Below, piece after piece: positions 14,031 through 21,700 of a DNA stretch of 22,921 bases. Under the pieces are notes generated by a model. That model made no database searches and was not told the origin of the DNA. It worked only from the letters and a program-made list of their open reading frames with translations. The number at the start of each line of letters is the position of its first letter. Positions within the stretch are counted from its first letter, which is position 1. The DNA is taken from positions 1 through 22,921 of the forward strand of contig DDUQ01000028.1 of the NCBI GenBank assembly GCA_002344885.1, in the 5' to 3' direction. This DNA comes from Comamonadaceae bacterium UBA2334. Its GTDB lineage: Bacteria; Pseudomonadota; Gammaproteobacteria; Burkholderiales; Burkholderiaceae_C. Both the position numbers and the translations under genes were made by a program.

Positions 14031-16108
14031 ACCTGCAAACCCTTCAACAATGGCTGAAAGGCGGCTCGGGCTACTTGTCGGGCCTGGCAGCGCCGCTGTT
14101 GGTGCTGGCCGTGCTGGCACTGATGGTTCTGCCCATGGCGCCGTGGATGCTGGATGCTTTCTTTACGTTCAACATCGCGTTGGCGCTGGTGGTGATGATG
14201 GTGGCGGCTTACATGCGTCGTCCGCTTGACTTCGCAGTGTTTCCCACGGTGTTGTTGCTGACAACGCTGTTGCGGCTGTCGCTCAACGTGGCTTCCACGC
14301 GTGTGGTACTGCTGGAAGGGCACACCGGCCCGGGTGCGGCGGGTGCCGTGATCGAGGCGTTCGGCCATTTCCTGATCGGCGGCAATTTTGCGGTCGGTCT
14401 GATCGTGTTCCTGATTCTGGTGGTCATCAACTTCATCGTGGTGACCAAGGGTGCCGAACGCATCGCCGAGGTCGGCGCGCGCTTCACGCTGGACGCCATG
14501 CCCGGCAAGCAGATGGCCATTGACGCCGATCTCAATGCGGGCTTGATCGACGAGAAAGAGGCCAAGAAACGCCGCCGCGAGGTGGGCGATGAGGCTGACT
14601 TTTTCGGGTCGATGGACGGTGCCGCCAAATTCGTGCGGGGCGATGCGATAGCGGGCATCCTGATTCTGCTGATCAACATCATCGGTGGCTTTTCGATCGG
14701 CATGTTGCAGCATGGTTTGAGCGTGCAGGCGGCGGCCAACAGCTACATCCTGCTGGCCGTGGGCGATGCGTTGGTCGCCCAGATTCCAGGGCTGCTGATC
14801 TCGGTCGCTGCCGCCATGGTGGTGTCGCGGGTCGGCTCGGATGAAGACCTGGGCAAGCAGATTGGCCTGCAGGTGTTCGATTCGCCACGCGTCTTGGGCA
14901 TGACCGCAGGGGTGATGGGGCTGCTGGGTGTCATTCCTGGCATGCCACATGCGGTGTTCCTGACATTCGCATCTGCTTTCGGTGCATTGGCCTGGTGGCT
15001 GGCGCGTGAAAAAGCCAAGCCAGCCCCTGTTGTGGAAGAGGCCGGACCACCGCCCAGCGACGGCGAGGCCAGCTGGGACGACATGCAGCCCGTTGATTTG
15101 CTGGGGCTGGAGCTGGGCTACCGCCTGATTTCCCTGGTGGACAAGACTCGTCAGGGCGACCTGCTGAGCCGCATCAAGGGCGTGCGCAAAAAATTTGCGC
15201 AGGAAGTGGGCTTCTTGCCGCCGTCGGTGCATGTGCGTGACAACCTGGAGCTCAAGCCCAGTGCCTACCGCATCACCTTGCGTGGTGTGGTGGTCGGTGA
15301 AGGCGAGGTGTTCCCCGGCATGCAGCTGGCCATCAATCCGGGTGGCATCACCACACCGCTGATCGGTACACCCACCACGGACCCCGCTTTTGGGTTGCCT
15401 GCGCACTGGATTGACGACCGTCAGAAAGAGAGCGCGCAAATAGCCGGTTTTACCGTCGTTGATTCAGAGACCGTACTGGCCACACATTTGTCACACTTGA
15501 TGCAAGTCCATGCAGCCAAGTTGCTGAGCCGGACCGAAACCCAGGAACTGGTGGACCATGTCGCCAGACTGGCCCCGAAACTGATCGAAGAGGTCGTGCC
15601 CAAAATGGTGTCGATAGCCACGTTCCAGAAAGTGCTCCAGCTATTGCTGGAAGAGTCTGTGAACATCCGCGACATGCGCACGATCATCGAAACGCTGGCC
15701 GAGCATGCAGCAGCCGGTGTGACCGATGCGGCTGAGCTGGCCAAGCGGGTGCGGGTGTCTTTGTCGCCTGCCATCGTGCAGCAGATTTACGGTCCGGCCA
15801 AAGAGCTGGAGGTCATTGCGATCGACCCTGGCCTGGAGCGCCTCCTGGTGCAAGCGCTGGCCGGCAACAACGGTACTGCGCTCGATCCGGGCGTAGCCGA
15901 CATGCTGACCCAGTCCGCCGCGCAGGTGGCCAACAGGCAGGAAGAAAGTGGTATTCCCGCTTGCCTGCTGGTGCCCGACAACATCCGTTCTGCCATGGCG
16001 CGTTTGCTGCGCCGCGCTGCGCCGCGCCTGCAGGTGCTGGCTCACAGCGAAATTCCTGACACACATCTCATCCGCATCGGACCCATCCTTGGAGGAGCCG
16101 CATCATGA
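14027..16108 (+). CDS. flhA: flagellar type III export gate protein FlhA
   Basis: FlhA is the major export gate subunit, with a membrane channel and a large cytosolic domain that docks chaperone-substrate complexes. The 693-residue length is normal. The N-terminal ~320 residues hold about eight membrane helices. The FHIPEP signature spans about residues 141-171 (GAERIAEVGARFTLDAMPGK and on to IDADLNAG). D206 in KFVRGDAIAG corresponds to the conserved Asp involved in proton use. The rest, from about residue 340, is the FlhA-C domain. The ATG overlaps the flhB stop by four bases and the stop overlaps flhF by four bases, so translation is coupled along the operon. Confidence 0.98.
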   Translation: MNLQTLQQWLKGGSGYLSGLAAPLLVLAVLALMVLPMAPWMLDAFFTFNIALALVVMMVAAYMRRPLDFAVFPTVLLLTTLLRLSLNVASTRVVLLEGHTGPGAAGAVIEAFGHFLIGGNFAVGLIVFLILVVINFIVVTKGAERIAEVGARFTLDAMPGKQMAIDADLNAGLIDEKEAKKRRREVGDEADFFGSMDGAAKFVRGDAIAGILILLINIIGGFSIGMLQHGLSVQAAANSYILLAVGDALVAQIPGLLISVAAAMVVSRVGSDEDLGKQIGLQVFDSPRVLGMTAGVMGLLGVIPGMPHAVFLTFASAFGALAWWLAREKAKPAPVVEEAGPPPSDGEASWDDMQPVDLLGLELGYRLISLVDKTRQGDLLSRIKGVRKKFAQEVGFLPPSVHVRDNLELKPSAYRITLRGVVVGEGEVFPGMQLAINPGGITTPLIGTPTTDPAFGLPAHWIDDRQKESAQIAGFTVVDSETVLATHLSHLMQVHAAKLLSRTETQELVDHVARLAPKLIEEVVPKMVSIATFQKVLQLLLEESVNIRDMRTIIETLAEHAAAGVTDAAELAKRVRVSLSPAIVQQIYGPAKELEVIAIDPGLERLLVQALAGNNGTALDPGVADMLTQSAAQVANRQEESGIPACLLVPDNIRSAMARLLRRAAPRLQVLAHSEIPDTHLIRIGPILGGAAS

Positions 16109-17775
16109 ACATCCAGCGTTTCCAGGCCGCCACGTCGCGTGAAGCCATGGCCAAAGCCCGCGCTGCATTTGGCGACAGTGCCGTCATTCTGTCCAGCAGG
16201 GCTACGGCTGGGGGGTTCGAGGTGGTTGCCACGACCGAAGAGAACCTGGCCACTTTGCCGGTGGGTGGTGGCGGTGCTGCCAGCCAGCCATCGAACGGCG
16301 TGCAGTCGGCCTCCGAGCGTGCCCGTGCACAAGCGGCTGCGCTGCCGGCGCGGCCCCAACCCGAACGTCCCGCCAGCGTCGTTGAGCGTGATACCGAGAC
16401 CATGGCCATGAGCACGCTGAGCTTTCAGGACTATGTGCGCGAGCGCATGCTCAAGCGCCGCAAAGAAGCGCTGGAAGGCCGTCCATCGTTGGCCTCACCC
16501 GTCCGCCCGGAGACGGTCGTGCCTCAGCCTGCTCAGCAGGCAGCCATCGGTGCAGATGAGCGTGGGGTGACTTTGCCGCGTCGTTCTCTGGCCGAACGGG
16601 TGGCCATGGGGGACTTGCCTGCCCAGCAACGCCAGGCACCTTTTCAGGCGCAGCAAGCGCCCGCGCCCATCGTCACGCGTGAAATGGGTCGAGATATCGG
16701 CAGGGAGCTGTCCCGGGAAATGGGCCGCCCATCCGCAGCCCAAGATGTTCATCGCCAGGCGCAAGCGGACTGGGCTTCGGCAATGGTCGTGCCGCAGCCC
16801 GATATGGGCTTGTCGCAAGCAGTGCCTGCTGCCGATATTTCGGGTGAACTGTCAGCGCTGAAGGACATGATTGAAGACCGCTTCAACATGCTGGCCTGGC
16901 TGGGGACGTCGCGTAACAACCCGCTTCAGAGCAACCTGATGCTCAAGCTCATCCGCGCGGGTTACAGCCCTGCGCTGGTGCGCAGTGTGCTGGAACGTTT
17001 GCCGGCCGATGCCGCGCCCGCCGACGCTGTGCGCTGGGTGATGGACGTGCTGACACGCAACCTCAAAGCCACCGAGAGCCTCACAGGCATCTGTGACGAA
17101 GGTGGTGTCGTCGCCCTGATCGGTGCCACCGGGGTGGGCAAAACCACGACTGCAGCCAAACTGGCAGCGCAGTGTGTCAAACAGTACGGCGCCAACAGCG
17201 TGGGCCTGATCACGCTCGACACCTACCGCGTGGCAGGTTACGAGCAGCTGCGTGCCTACGGTCGCATGATGGGGGTGGTTGCGCATCTGGCGCACGACCG
17301 CGCCGCACTCAAAGACCTTTTGAACCTGTTATCGGGCAAGCGGCTGGTGATCATCGACACAGCCGGTCTGGGGCAAAAAGACCCTCGCATCCAGGACATG
17401 CTGGAGGTGCTGGAGATGCCCAACGTCAAAAAAATGCTCGTGCTCAATGCCAGCAGCCACGGTGACACGCTGGACGATGTGCTCAGCAGCTTCCAGGCCA
17501 AGGCCTTGCATGGTGTGGTGCTGTCCAAAGTGGACGAGGCCGTCAAGCTCGGCCCTGCGCTGGATGCCCTGATCCGCCATCAGGTCATGCTGCGGGGCGT
17601 GGCGAATGGCCAGCGGGTGCCTGAAGACTGGGTGGCACCTCAAGCGGCCCAGCTGGTGCGGCAGTCGATGGGTACCGAGGGCAAATCGGCCTACGACCCG
17701 TCGCCATCGGAAGTGGGCTTTTTCTTTGCCCAGCAAACCCCCAAACACATGAACCTGGGAGCCCTCCGTGTTTGA
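16105..17775 (+). CDS. flhF: flagellar GTPase FlhF
   Basis: FlhF is an SRP-type GTPase that sets the site and number of flagella, usually at the pole. The 556-residue protein has the N-terminal B domain start MNIQRFQAATSREAMAKAR. A long Pro/Gln/Ala-rich linker (about 50-245) follows, including a charged TREMGRDIGRELSREMGR stretch at 191-208. Then come the N domain and the G domain. The P-loop GATGVGKTT is at 340-348, DTYRVAGYEQL at 372-382, DTAG at 418-421 and the guanine-specificity motif SKVD at 474-477. The GTP site thus looks intact. Its partner downstream has lost its own nucleotide motif. ATGA overlap with flhA at the start, and an 8-base overlap with the next gene at the end. Confidence 0.97.
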   Translation: MNIQRFQAATSREAMAKARAAFGDSAVILSSRATAGGFEVVATTEENLATLPVGGGGAASQPSNGVQSASERARAQAAALPARPQPERPASVVERDTETMAMSTLSFQDYVRERMLKRRKEALEGRPSLASPVRPETVVPQPAQQAAIGADERGVTLPRRSLAERVAMGDLPAQQRQAPFQAQQAPAPIVTREMGRDIGRELSREMGRPSAAQDVHRQAQADWASAMVVPQPDMGLSQAVPAADISGELSALKDMIEDRFNMLAWLGTSRNNPLQSNLMLKLIRAGYSPALVRSVLERLPADAAPADAVRWVMDVLTRNLKATESLTGICDEGGVVALIGATGVGKTTTAAKLAAQCVKQYGANSVGLITLDTYRVAGYEQLRAYGRMMGVVAHLAHDRAALKDLLNLLSGKRLVIIDTAGLGQKDPRIQDMLEVLEMPNVKKMLVLNASSHGDTLDDVLSSFQAKALHGVVLSKVDEAVKLGPALDALIRHQVMLRGVANGQRVPEDWVAPQAAQLVRQSMGTEGKSAYDPSPSEVGFFFAQQTPKHMNLGALRV

Positions 17776-18568
17776 TCCTATGTATGACCAGGCCGCCGGC
17801 CTCAGATCGGTGGCACCGCCTGCAGGCATCCGGTTGGTGCCCGTCGTGTTGTCGCGTGACACCGATACCGCCTTTGATGTGGTGTGGTTGTTGGGCTCCG
17901 GCCTGTCGGCCATGGGGCGCAATGTGGTGGCGCTGGATGCCACCTGCCGGGAGCAGCCGGGCCGTACGGGCTTGGCGCAGCTGTTGCAGGGGCGGGAGTC
18001 GGCCGCGCAGGCTGAAAGCGAGCACACGGCATGGCGCATCGTGCCCGCCCAGAGCGGCTTGAGCACGCTGATGCACACCGCGCAGACCTTGGGTGCCCAA
18101 GCGGCACAGGCCCGTCTGGCCGCACAGTTTCCACCCGAGACAACGGTGGTGGTGTTGGCTCCCAAAGAGTGGTTGAGTGTGCTGTTTGAAGAGTCCGTTG
18201 CCCGTCCCCTGGTGCCGTTTGTGATGGAGCCGTCGGGTGTGGTCGACGCTTACAGCGCAGTCAAGGTGCTTTTCCAGGCCGGCGGCATGCAACCTGTGCT
18301 GGTGCCACTGAGCCGGGGCGAATCGGATGATTTGGCTGCCCAGAGCCTGGGCGTGTTGTGCGACACCGCTCGCAAACACTTGGGTTGGACACCCGACAGC
18401 TGGCCGATGCCGGCTGCACAGACGACAGACACGCGCAAGGCGTGGGCGCAATGGATGTTTAGAATGGAAGCCAGTGCCCTGGCATTGGATGACGGCAGCG
18501 CCCAGCAGCCGTCCTGGCAGAAACCATCCCAACCAGAGGTGCATGTTCCACAGCTCTGGAGTCGCTGA
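17768..18568 (+). CDS. flhG: FlhG-like protein lacking the MinD-type ATP-binding motif
   Basis: Position between flhF and fliA is that of FlhG (FleN/YlxH), a MinD-type ATPase controlling flagellar number. The 266-residue protein keeps DQAAGLR at residues 7-13, the DQAxxLR motif that in known FlhG proteins stimulates the FlhF GTPase. It also keeps EPSGVVDAYSAVKVLF at 154-169, matching the family EPTxxxDAYxxxK segment, and GRNVVALDAT at 50-59 as the second strand. The deviant Walker A (KGGVGKS/T) should lie near 28-37, but the sequence reads LSRDTDTAFD, with no Gly-Lys-Ser/Thr. The C-terminus is Gln/Pro-rich, without an obvious membrane-targeting helix. GTG start with GGGAG six bases upstream; a later ATG at 17780 would remove part of the N-terminus and is less likely. 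The gene symbol is by position and partial homology. Confidence 0.8.
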   Translation: MFDPMYDQAAGLRSVAPPAGIRLVPVVLSRDTDTAFDVVWLLGSGLSAMGRNVVALDATCREQPGRTGLAQLLQGRESAAQAESEHTAWRIVPAQSGLSTLMHTAQTLGAQAAQARLAAQFPPETTVVVLAPKEWLSVLFEESVARPLVPFVMEPSGVVDAYSAVKVLFQAGGMQPVLVPLSRGESDDLAAQSLGVLCDTARKHLGWTPDSWPMPAAQTTDTRKAWAQWMFRMEASALALDDGSAQQPSWQKPSQPEVHVPQLWSR

Positions 18569-19284
18569 TGTACACCGCTAAAGGCACGCTCAACCGAGAT
18601 GCCCAACTCCGTCAGTACAGCCCGCTCGTCAAGCGGTTGGCCCACAACCTGATCGCCAGGTTGCCAGCCAGCGTGGAGGTGGATGACCTGATACAGGTGG
18701 GCATGATCGGCTTGACGGAAGCGTTGGCCCGGTTCGAACCGTCGCAAGGCGTGCAGTTCGAGACCTTTGCCAGCCAGCGCATCCGGGGTGCCATGATCGA
18801 CGAGCTGCGTGGCGGCGACTGGATGTCGCGCGGCTCGCGCAAGAGTCAGAAGGAAATCGAGGAGGCGGTTCGCTTGCTCGAACACAAACTGCACAGGCCA
18901 CCTATGGAATCAGAAATCGCAGCAGAGCTGGACATGCCCCTGGCTGACTACCAGGAGTTGCTGGCCAAGGTTCGGGGTACTCAACTGGTGTACCTGGAAG
19001 ACTATGCGGGGGGGGATGACGGGGACGAAAACTTCCTGGATCGCCACGTGGCCCAGGAAGACGAAAACCCTGAGCACATCCTCGGCGACGTGCGCATGAG
19101 GGCGGCTCTGGTCGAGGCCATCAAGAATCTGCCGGATCGCGAGCAATACATCATGAGCATGTATTACGAGCACGACATGAACCTGAAAGAAATTGCAGCC
19201 GTGCTGGGTGTGACCGAATCGCGCATTTGCCAGCTGCACAGCCAGTCCATCGCGCGGTTGCGTGCGCGGTTGCGCGATCATTGA
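18568..19284 (+). CDS. fliA: flagellar sigma factor FliA (sigma-28)
   Basis: FliA directs RNA polymerase to late flagellar promoters. The 238-residue protein has region 2 (RQYSPLVKRLAHNLIARLP, then DDLIQVGMIGLTEAL and FETFASQRIRGAMIDELR, residues about 15-85). Region 3 is around HRPPMESEIAAELDM. Region 4 has the helix-turn-helix MNLKEIAAVLGVTESRICQLHSQ near 195-220. The length is that of the family. GGAG lies six bases before the ATG, whose A is also the last base of the preceding stop. It is the last gene of the operon. Likely targets in this window are the sigma-28-like sites at 9513-9539 and 12809-12835. The anti-sigma factor gene flgM is not in this window. Confidence 0.98.
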   Translation: MYTAKGTLNRDAQLRQYSPLVKRLAHNLIARLPASVEVDDLIQVGMIGLTEALARFEPSQGVQFETFASQRIRGAMIDELRGGDWMSRGSRKSQKEIEEAVRLLEHKLHRPPMESEIAAELDMPLADYQELLAKVRGTQLVYLEDYAGGDDGDENFLDRHVAQEDENPEHILGDVRMRAALVEAIKNLPDREQYIMSMYYEHDMNLKEIAAVLGVTESRICQLHSQSIARLRARLRDH

Positions 19285-19335
19285 TGGCGAAATTGGCTTC
19301 TTTCGATTTTATTTGCTGGTTTGTTTGCTATCGTT

Positions 19336-20526
19336 TTACCATTTGCTGGCACGGCCTTGCATCACCAGCACGCCCAACGCGGCCACGCCCAGCATGAGCG
19401 CCGGGAAGCCCTTGGAGGCTGATACATCCAGCGCCCAGGCACCTGCTGCGGGTGCCAGCACCCCACCCAGGGTGTAAGCCATCACCAGAACAGCCGTACT
19501 GTTGATGAGTGCCAGGCCGGTCTCGCGGCTGCCGATGTCGATCATGGCAAGGGTGTACAGGCAACCGCCCGCACCGCCCCACAGAAACACCACGGGCCAG
19601 GCCAGGCTTGGGTGAGTGGCCACCCAAGGCACTGCGGCGGTAGCCAGCAGTGTCAGCCAGGCGCAACCGCGCATCAGCGTTTGGCGGGCCTGAGCCTGTG
19701 TGCCCCATTTTTGTTGCGGGTGGAACGCCATGCGGTCTGCCAGCAGGCCAGCTGGCAGCATCAGCAATGCGCTGCCCAGCCCGCTGGCCGATACCAGCAG
19801 TGCAGCACCGCTGGCTTGCAGCCCCAACGACAACCCGTACAGCGGCAACAGGGATGACACGCCGCTCTCAAAAAAACCGCCCACCAACCCGGCCACCATG
19901 ACGATGGGGTGTGCCTTCAGCGCTTGCCAGATACCGCTTGCGCCGGACGGCGCCTGGTGCGCATCGGTTGCCGGGGGCAAGGGCGGTATCAGCAGGCTCC
20001 ACGCCAGCCCGGCCGCCATCAACGCCAGCACCAGCAACAGCGCCGTCTCGCGTTGGGGGCCCACCCAGGCCAGCAAGGCAGGCCCCACGACGAAGGTGGC
20101 ACCCACCATGGTCTCGAACAGGCCGACATAGCGCCCCCGCCAGGCTGGCGGGGACAGCTCTGCTACCACGGCTTCTGCCAGTACCCAGCGCAGGCCGCCG
20201 GCCATGCCGGCGACAAACTCCAGCACGAACCAGACGACCAGGTGATCGGTGAGCAGAAAGCCGACCGTGGCCACCAGCGGCATCGCTGCGGCGGCCCACA
20301 GTGCCTGCCTGCGTCCGAGTCGGCGGGTGATGCCGGAGACAAACGGTGTCATCAGGAACACCCCTATCCAGCCGCTGGCGGCAAACAGCCCGGCCACTGT
20401 GGTGGAGACGCCTTCGCCTTTGAGCAGGATCAACAGCAATGGCGACAGCATGAACACCCCTACCAACTCCAGAAAAGTGGAGCCGAAGATGGCCAGCAGC
20501 CCACGGCGGGCCAGCGTGTGGGGCAT
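19336..20526 (-). CDS. MFS transporter, substrate unknown
   Basis: Major facilitator superfamily membrane protein of about 396 residues. Roughly 12 hydrophobic segments alternate with short loops. The loop between helices 2 and 3 carries GITRRLGRRQALW, the family's motif A region in altered form. The frame stays open far upstream, but there it only shadows the phosphatase gene in another frame. I chose the first ATG that starts the membrane-protein sequence (MPHTLARRGLLAIFG). A TTG at 20556, overlapping the phosphatase stop and with GGGG six bases upstream, is a real alternative and would add ten residues. It is convergent with fliA and downstream of the HAD phosphatase, with which it probably forms an operon. 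The substrate cannot be read from the sequence. No terminator hairpin is evident in the 51 bases between it and fliA. Confidence 0.85.
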   Translation of the reverse strand: MPHTLARRGLLAIFGSTFLELVGVFMLSPLLLILLKGEGVSTTVAGLFAASGWIGVFLMTPFVSGITRRLGRRQALWAAAAMPLVATVGFLLTDHLVVWFVLEFVAGMAGGLRWVLAEAVVAELSPPAWRGRYVGLFETMVGATFVVGPALLAWVGPQRETALLLVLALMAAGLAWSLLIPPLPPATDAHQAPSGASGIWQALKAHPIVMVAGLVGGFFESGVSSLLPLYGLSLGLQASGAALLVSASGLGSALLMLPAGLLADRMAFHPQQKWGTQAQARQTLMRGCAWLTLLATAAVPWVATHPSLAWPVVFLWGGAGGCLYTLAMIDIGSRETGLALINSTAVLVMAYTLGGVLAPAAGAWALDVSASKGFPALMLGVAALGVLVMQGRASKW

Positions 20527-20552
20527 CGGGCTGGCCAACGGAGCCGGGGTGG

Positions 20553-21359
20553 TCAATGTCTGCCCCGTTGGCGTTGGGCTGCCTGCAGCACCGCTTGGGC
20601 GACTTCTGCAAAGCCCCGTCCGCGTTCCTGCTGCGTGATGTAGGTGGGGCGATGTACCAACTGGTGCTCGAACCGCCTGATGTTGGCCACCCCCACAGTC
20701 ACAGGCATACGTTCGAACATCAACTGGTCGTTGGTCGAATCGCCGACGTAGATCCATTGGTCGACCTGAGCAGCCAGGTCGCAACCATAGAGGCTCTGGA
20801 CCGCCCATTGCGCACCGCTCCATTTGTGATGGTCACCCAGCCAGCCGTTGATGTGGATGGAACTGACGGTGGCGTTGAGCCCTTCGGCCCGCATGAGGGC
20901 CAGCACTTGCCCGATCCGGTCGTCTGGCAAAAAAGTGAATTCACTGTGATCGATGGCGATGTCTGTTTCACGCCCCTGGCTGTCCCGTGCGCGCAGCGCG
21001 CCGGGAATGTTGTGTTCGATCAGGTGCAACACGCGCTGCAAATGGGCGTGCTGTTCAGCACGTTCGGCAGCAGGCAGGCGGTAGGTTTTGTGCAGAGTGC
21101 CATTGACTTGGCGTAGTTGCACACTACCGTTTTCCGCCACGATGGCGTCCACAGGCCAGTCGAGCGCGAAGGGTTCGCTCCAGCCGACCGGGCGGCCTGT
21201 GATGGCCACCACCGGCAAGCCTGCCGCACGCAGCTGCACGAGGGCCGCCAATGCCGAGGGCTCGATATGTCCGTCACGCGTCAGTGTGTCGTCGATGTCG
21301 GTTAACACGCCTGTGGTGGTGTGGGGCCAGGTGTCGGGCAAGGGCAGCATGGGGCGCAT
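20553..21359 (-). CDS. HAD-IIB family phosphatase, sugar-phosphate type
   Basis: Haloacid dehalogenase superfamily hydrolase of about 268 residues, of the Cof/sucrose-phosphatase/mannosyl-3-phosphoglycerate phosphatase type. Motif I is TDIDDTLT, with nucleophile D21 and acid D23. Motif II is the Thr of AITGR (54). The motif III lysine is K179 in HHKWSGAQ, and motif IV is GDSTND at 206-211. The cap domain between motifs II and III is of the large C2 type. The exact substrate is not decided; a mannosyl-3-phosphoglycerate or similar sugar-phosphate role is possible. The frame extends up to a TTG at 21404, but the first ATG is at 21359, with another at 21350; none has a clear ribosome site. It is divergent from ahcY and upstream of the MFS gene. 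Confidence 0.82.
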   Translation of the reverse strand: MRPMLPLPDTWPHTTTGVLTDIDDTLTRDGHIEPSALAALVQLRAAGLPVVAITGRPVGWSEPFALDWPVDAIVAENGSVQLRQVNGTLHKTYRLPAAERAEQHAHLQRVLHLIEHNIPGALRARDSQGRETDIAIDHSEFTFLPDDRIGQVLALMRAEGLNATVSSIHINGWLGDHHKWSGAQWAVQSLYGCDLAAQVDQWIYVGDSTNDQLMFERMPVTVGVANIRRFEHQLVHRPTYITQQERGRGFAEVAQAVLQAAQRQRGRH

Positions 21360-21477
21360 GGTTGGAAACGCGGTGGGGTGGCGGGGCTGACATTGTGTCG
21401 TCAAGTGAAAGTCGGCCTGGATTGCCCGTCAGAACACGACACCGGTGGCGGCGCAAGGGGCTTTCTAGCGGGTGGGG

Positions 21478-21506
21478 TGCCAAAGCAAGTGTCAAGTTTT
21501 TATAAT
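21478..21506 (+). promoter_or_regulatory. ahcY promoter with consensus -10
   Basis: TATAAT at 21501-21506 matches the sigma-70 -10 perfectly and lies 5-6 bases before the riboswitch. The -35 at the normal spacing (TGCCAA, 21478-21483) is poor. Transcription would begin at about 21512, exactly where the aptamer starts. Confidence 0.7.
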
Positions 21507-21511
21507 GCGCG

Positions 21512-21622
21512 TTCCGAGGAGCGTTGCAGCCACCCATTTCATCGGGAAATTTGGGTGGTGAGGCTCGGAACACCCGTCCGGACACTGCAGTGGATTCTCG
21601 GACACAGACAACGGCGCTCACC
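21512..21622 (+). promoter_or_regulatory. S-adenosylhomocysteine (SAH) riboswitch aptamer
   Basis: The conserved SAH riboswitch elements occur in order: CCGAGGAGCGTTGCA (from 21514), AGGCTCGGA (21561-21569) and CAACGGCGCTCACC (21609-21622). TTCCGAG at 21512-21518 pairs with CTCGGAA at 21564-21570. A variable stem forms from CCACCCA (21530-21536) and TGGGTGG (21552-21558). GAGCG at 21519-21523 and GTTG at 21523-21526 can pair with CGCTC at 21615-21619 and CAAC at 21609-21612. The known class lies upstream of SAH hydrolase genes in proteobacteria and turns expression on when SAH is high; ahcY follows here. Exact edges are by eye. Confidence 0.95.
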
Positions 21623-21651
21623 CACGGGAAGTGGCGTGAGCGCTTTTTTTT
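21614..21651 (+). terminator. terminator expression platform of the SAH riboswitch
   Basis: GCGCTCAC (21614-21621) and CCAC (21622-21625) pair with GTGG (21631-21634) and GTGAGCGC (21636-21643), leaving one bulged C and a GGGAA loop. Eight T follow at 21644-21651. The 5' arm is the same strand the aptamer needs, so SAH binding should prevent termination (inference consistent with an ON switch). Confidence 0.88.
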
Positions 21652-21700
21652 GCGCGGCCGCCGACCGTGGTTGTTTCAATCATCTTGTTTGGAGCCTTCC

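Noticed and set aside
13892..15439. 515-codon minus-strand open frame, His/Gln-rich
   Set aside because: It is antisense to flhB/flhA, whose protein families are certain. Its His/Gln/Arg-rich composition is typical of reading a GC-rich gene backwards, and it has no ribosome site or recognisable domain.
19285..19335. Possible shared terminator between fliA and the MFS gene
   Set aside because: The stretch is T-rich but no stem of useful length could be found in it.
20557..20823. N-terminal extension of the MFS frame
   Set aside because: It runs in another frame inside the HAD phosphatase gene, is Arg/Gly/Cys-rich and lacks membrane-protein character.
21490..21495. TTGACA on the minus strand as -35 of the HAD phosphatase gene
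   Set aside because: Perfect hexamer, but nothing like a -10 at 16-18 bases; the nearest TAGAAA is about 22 bases away.
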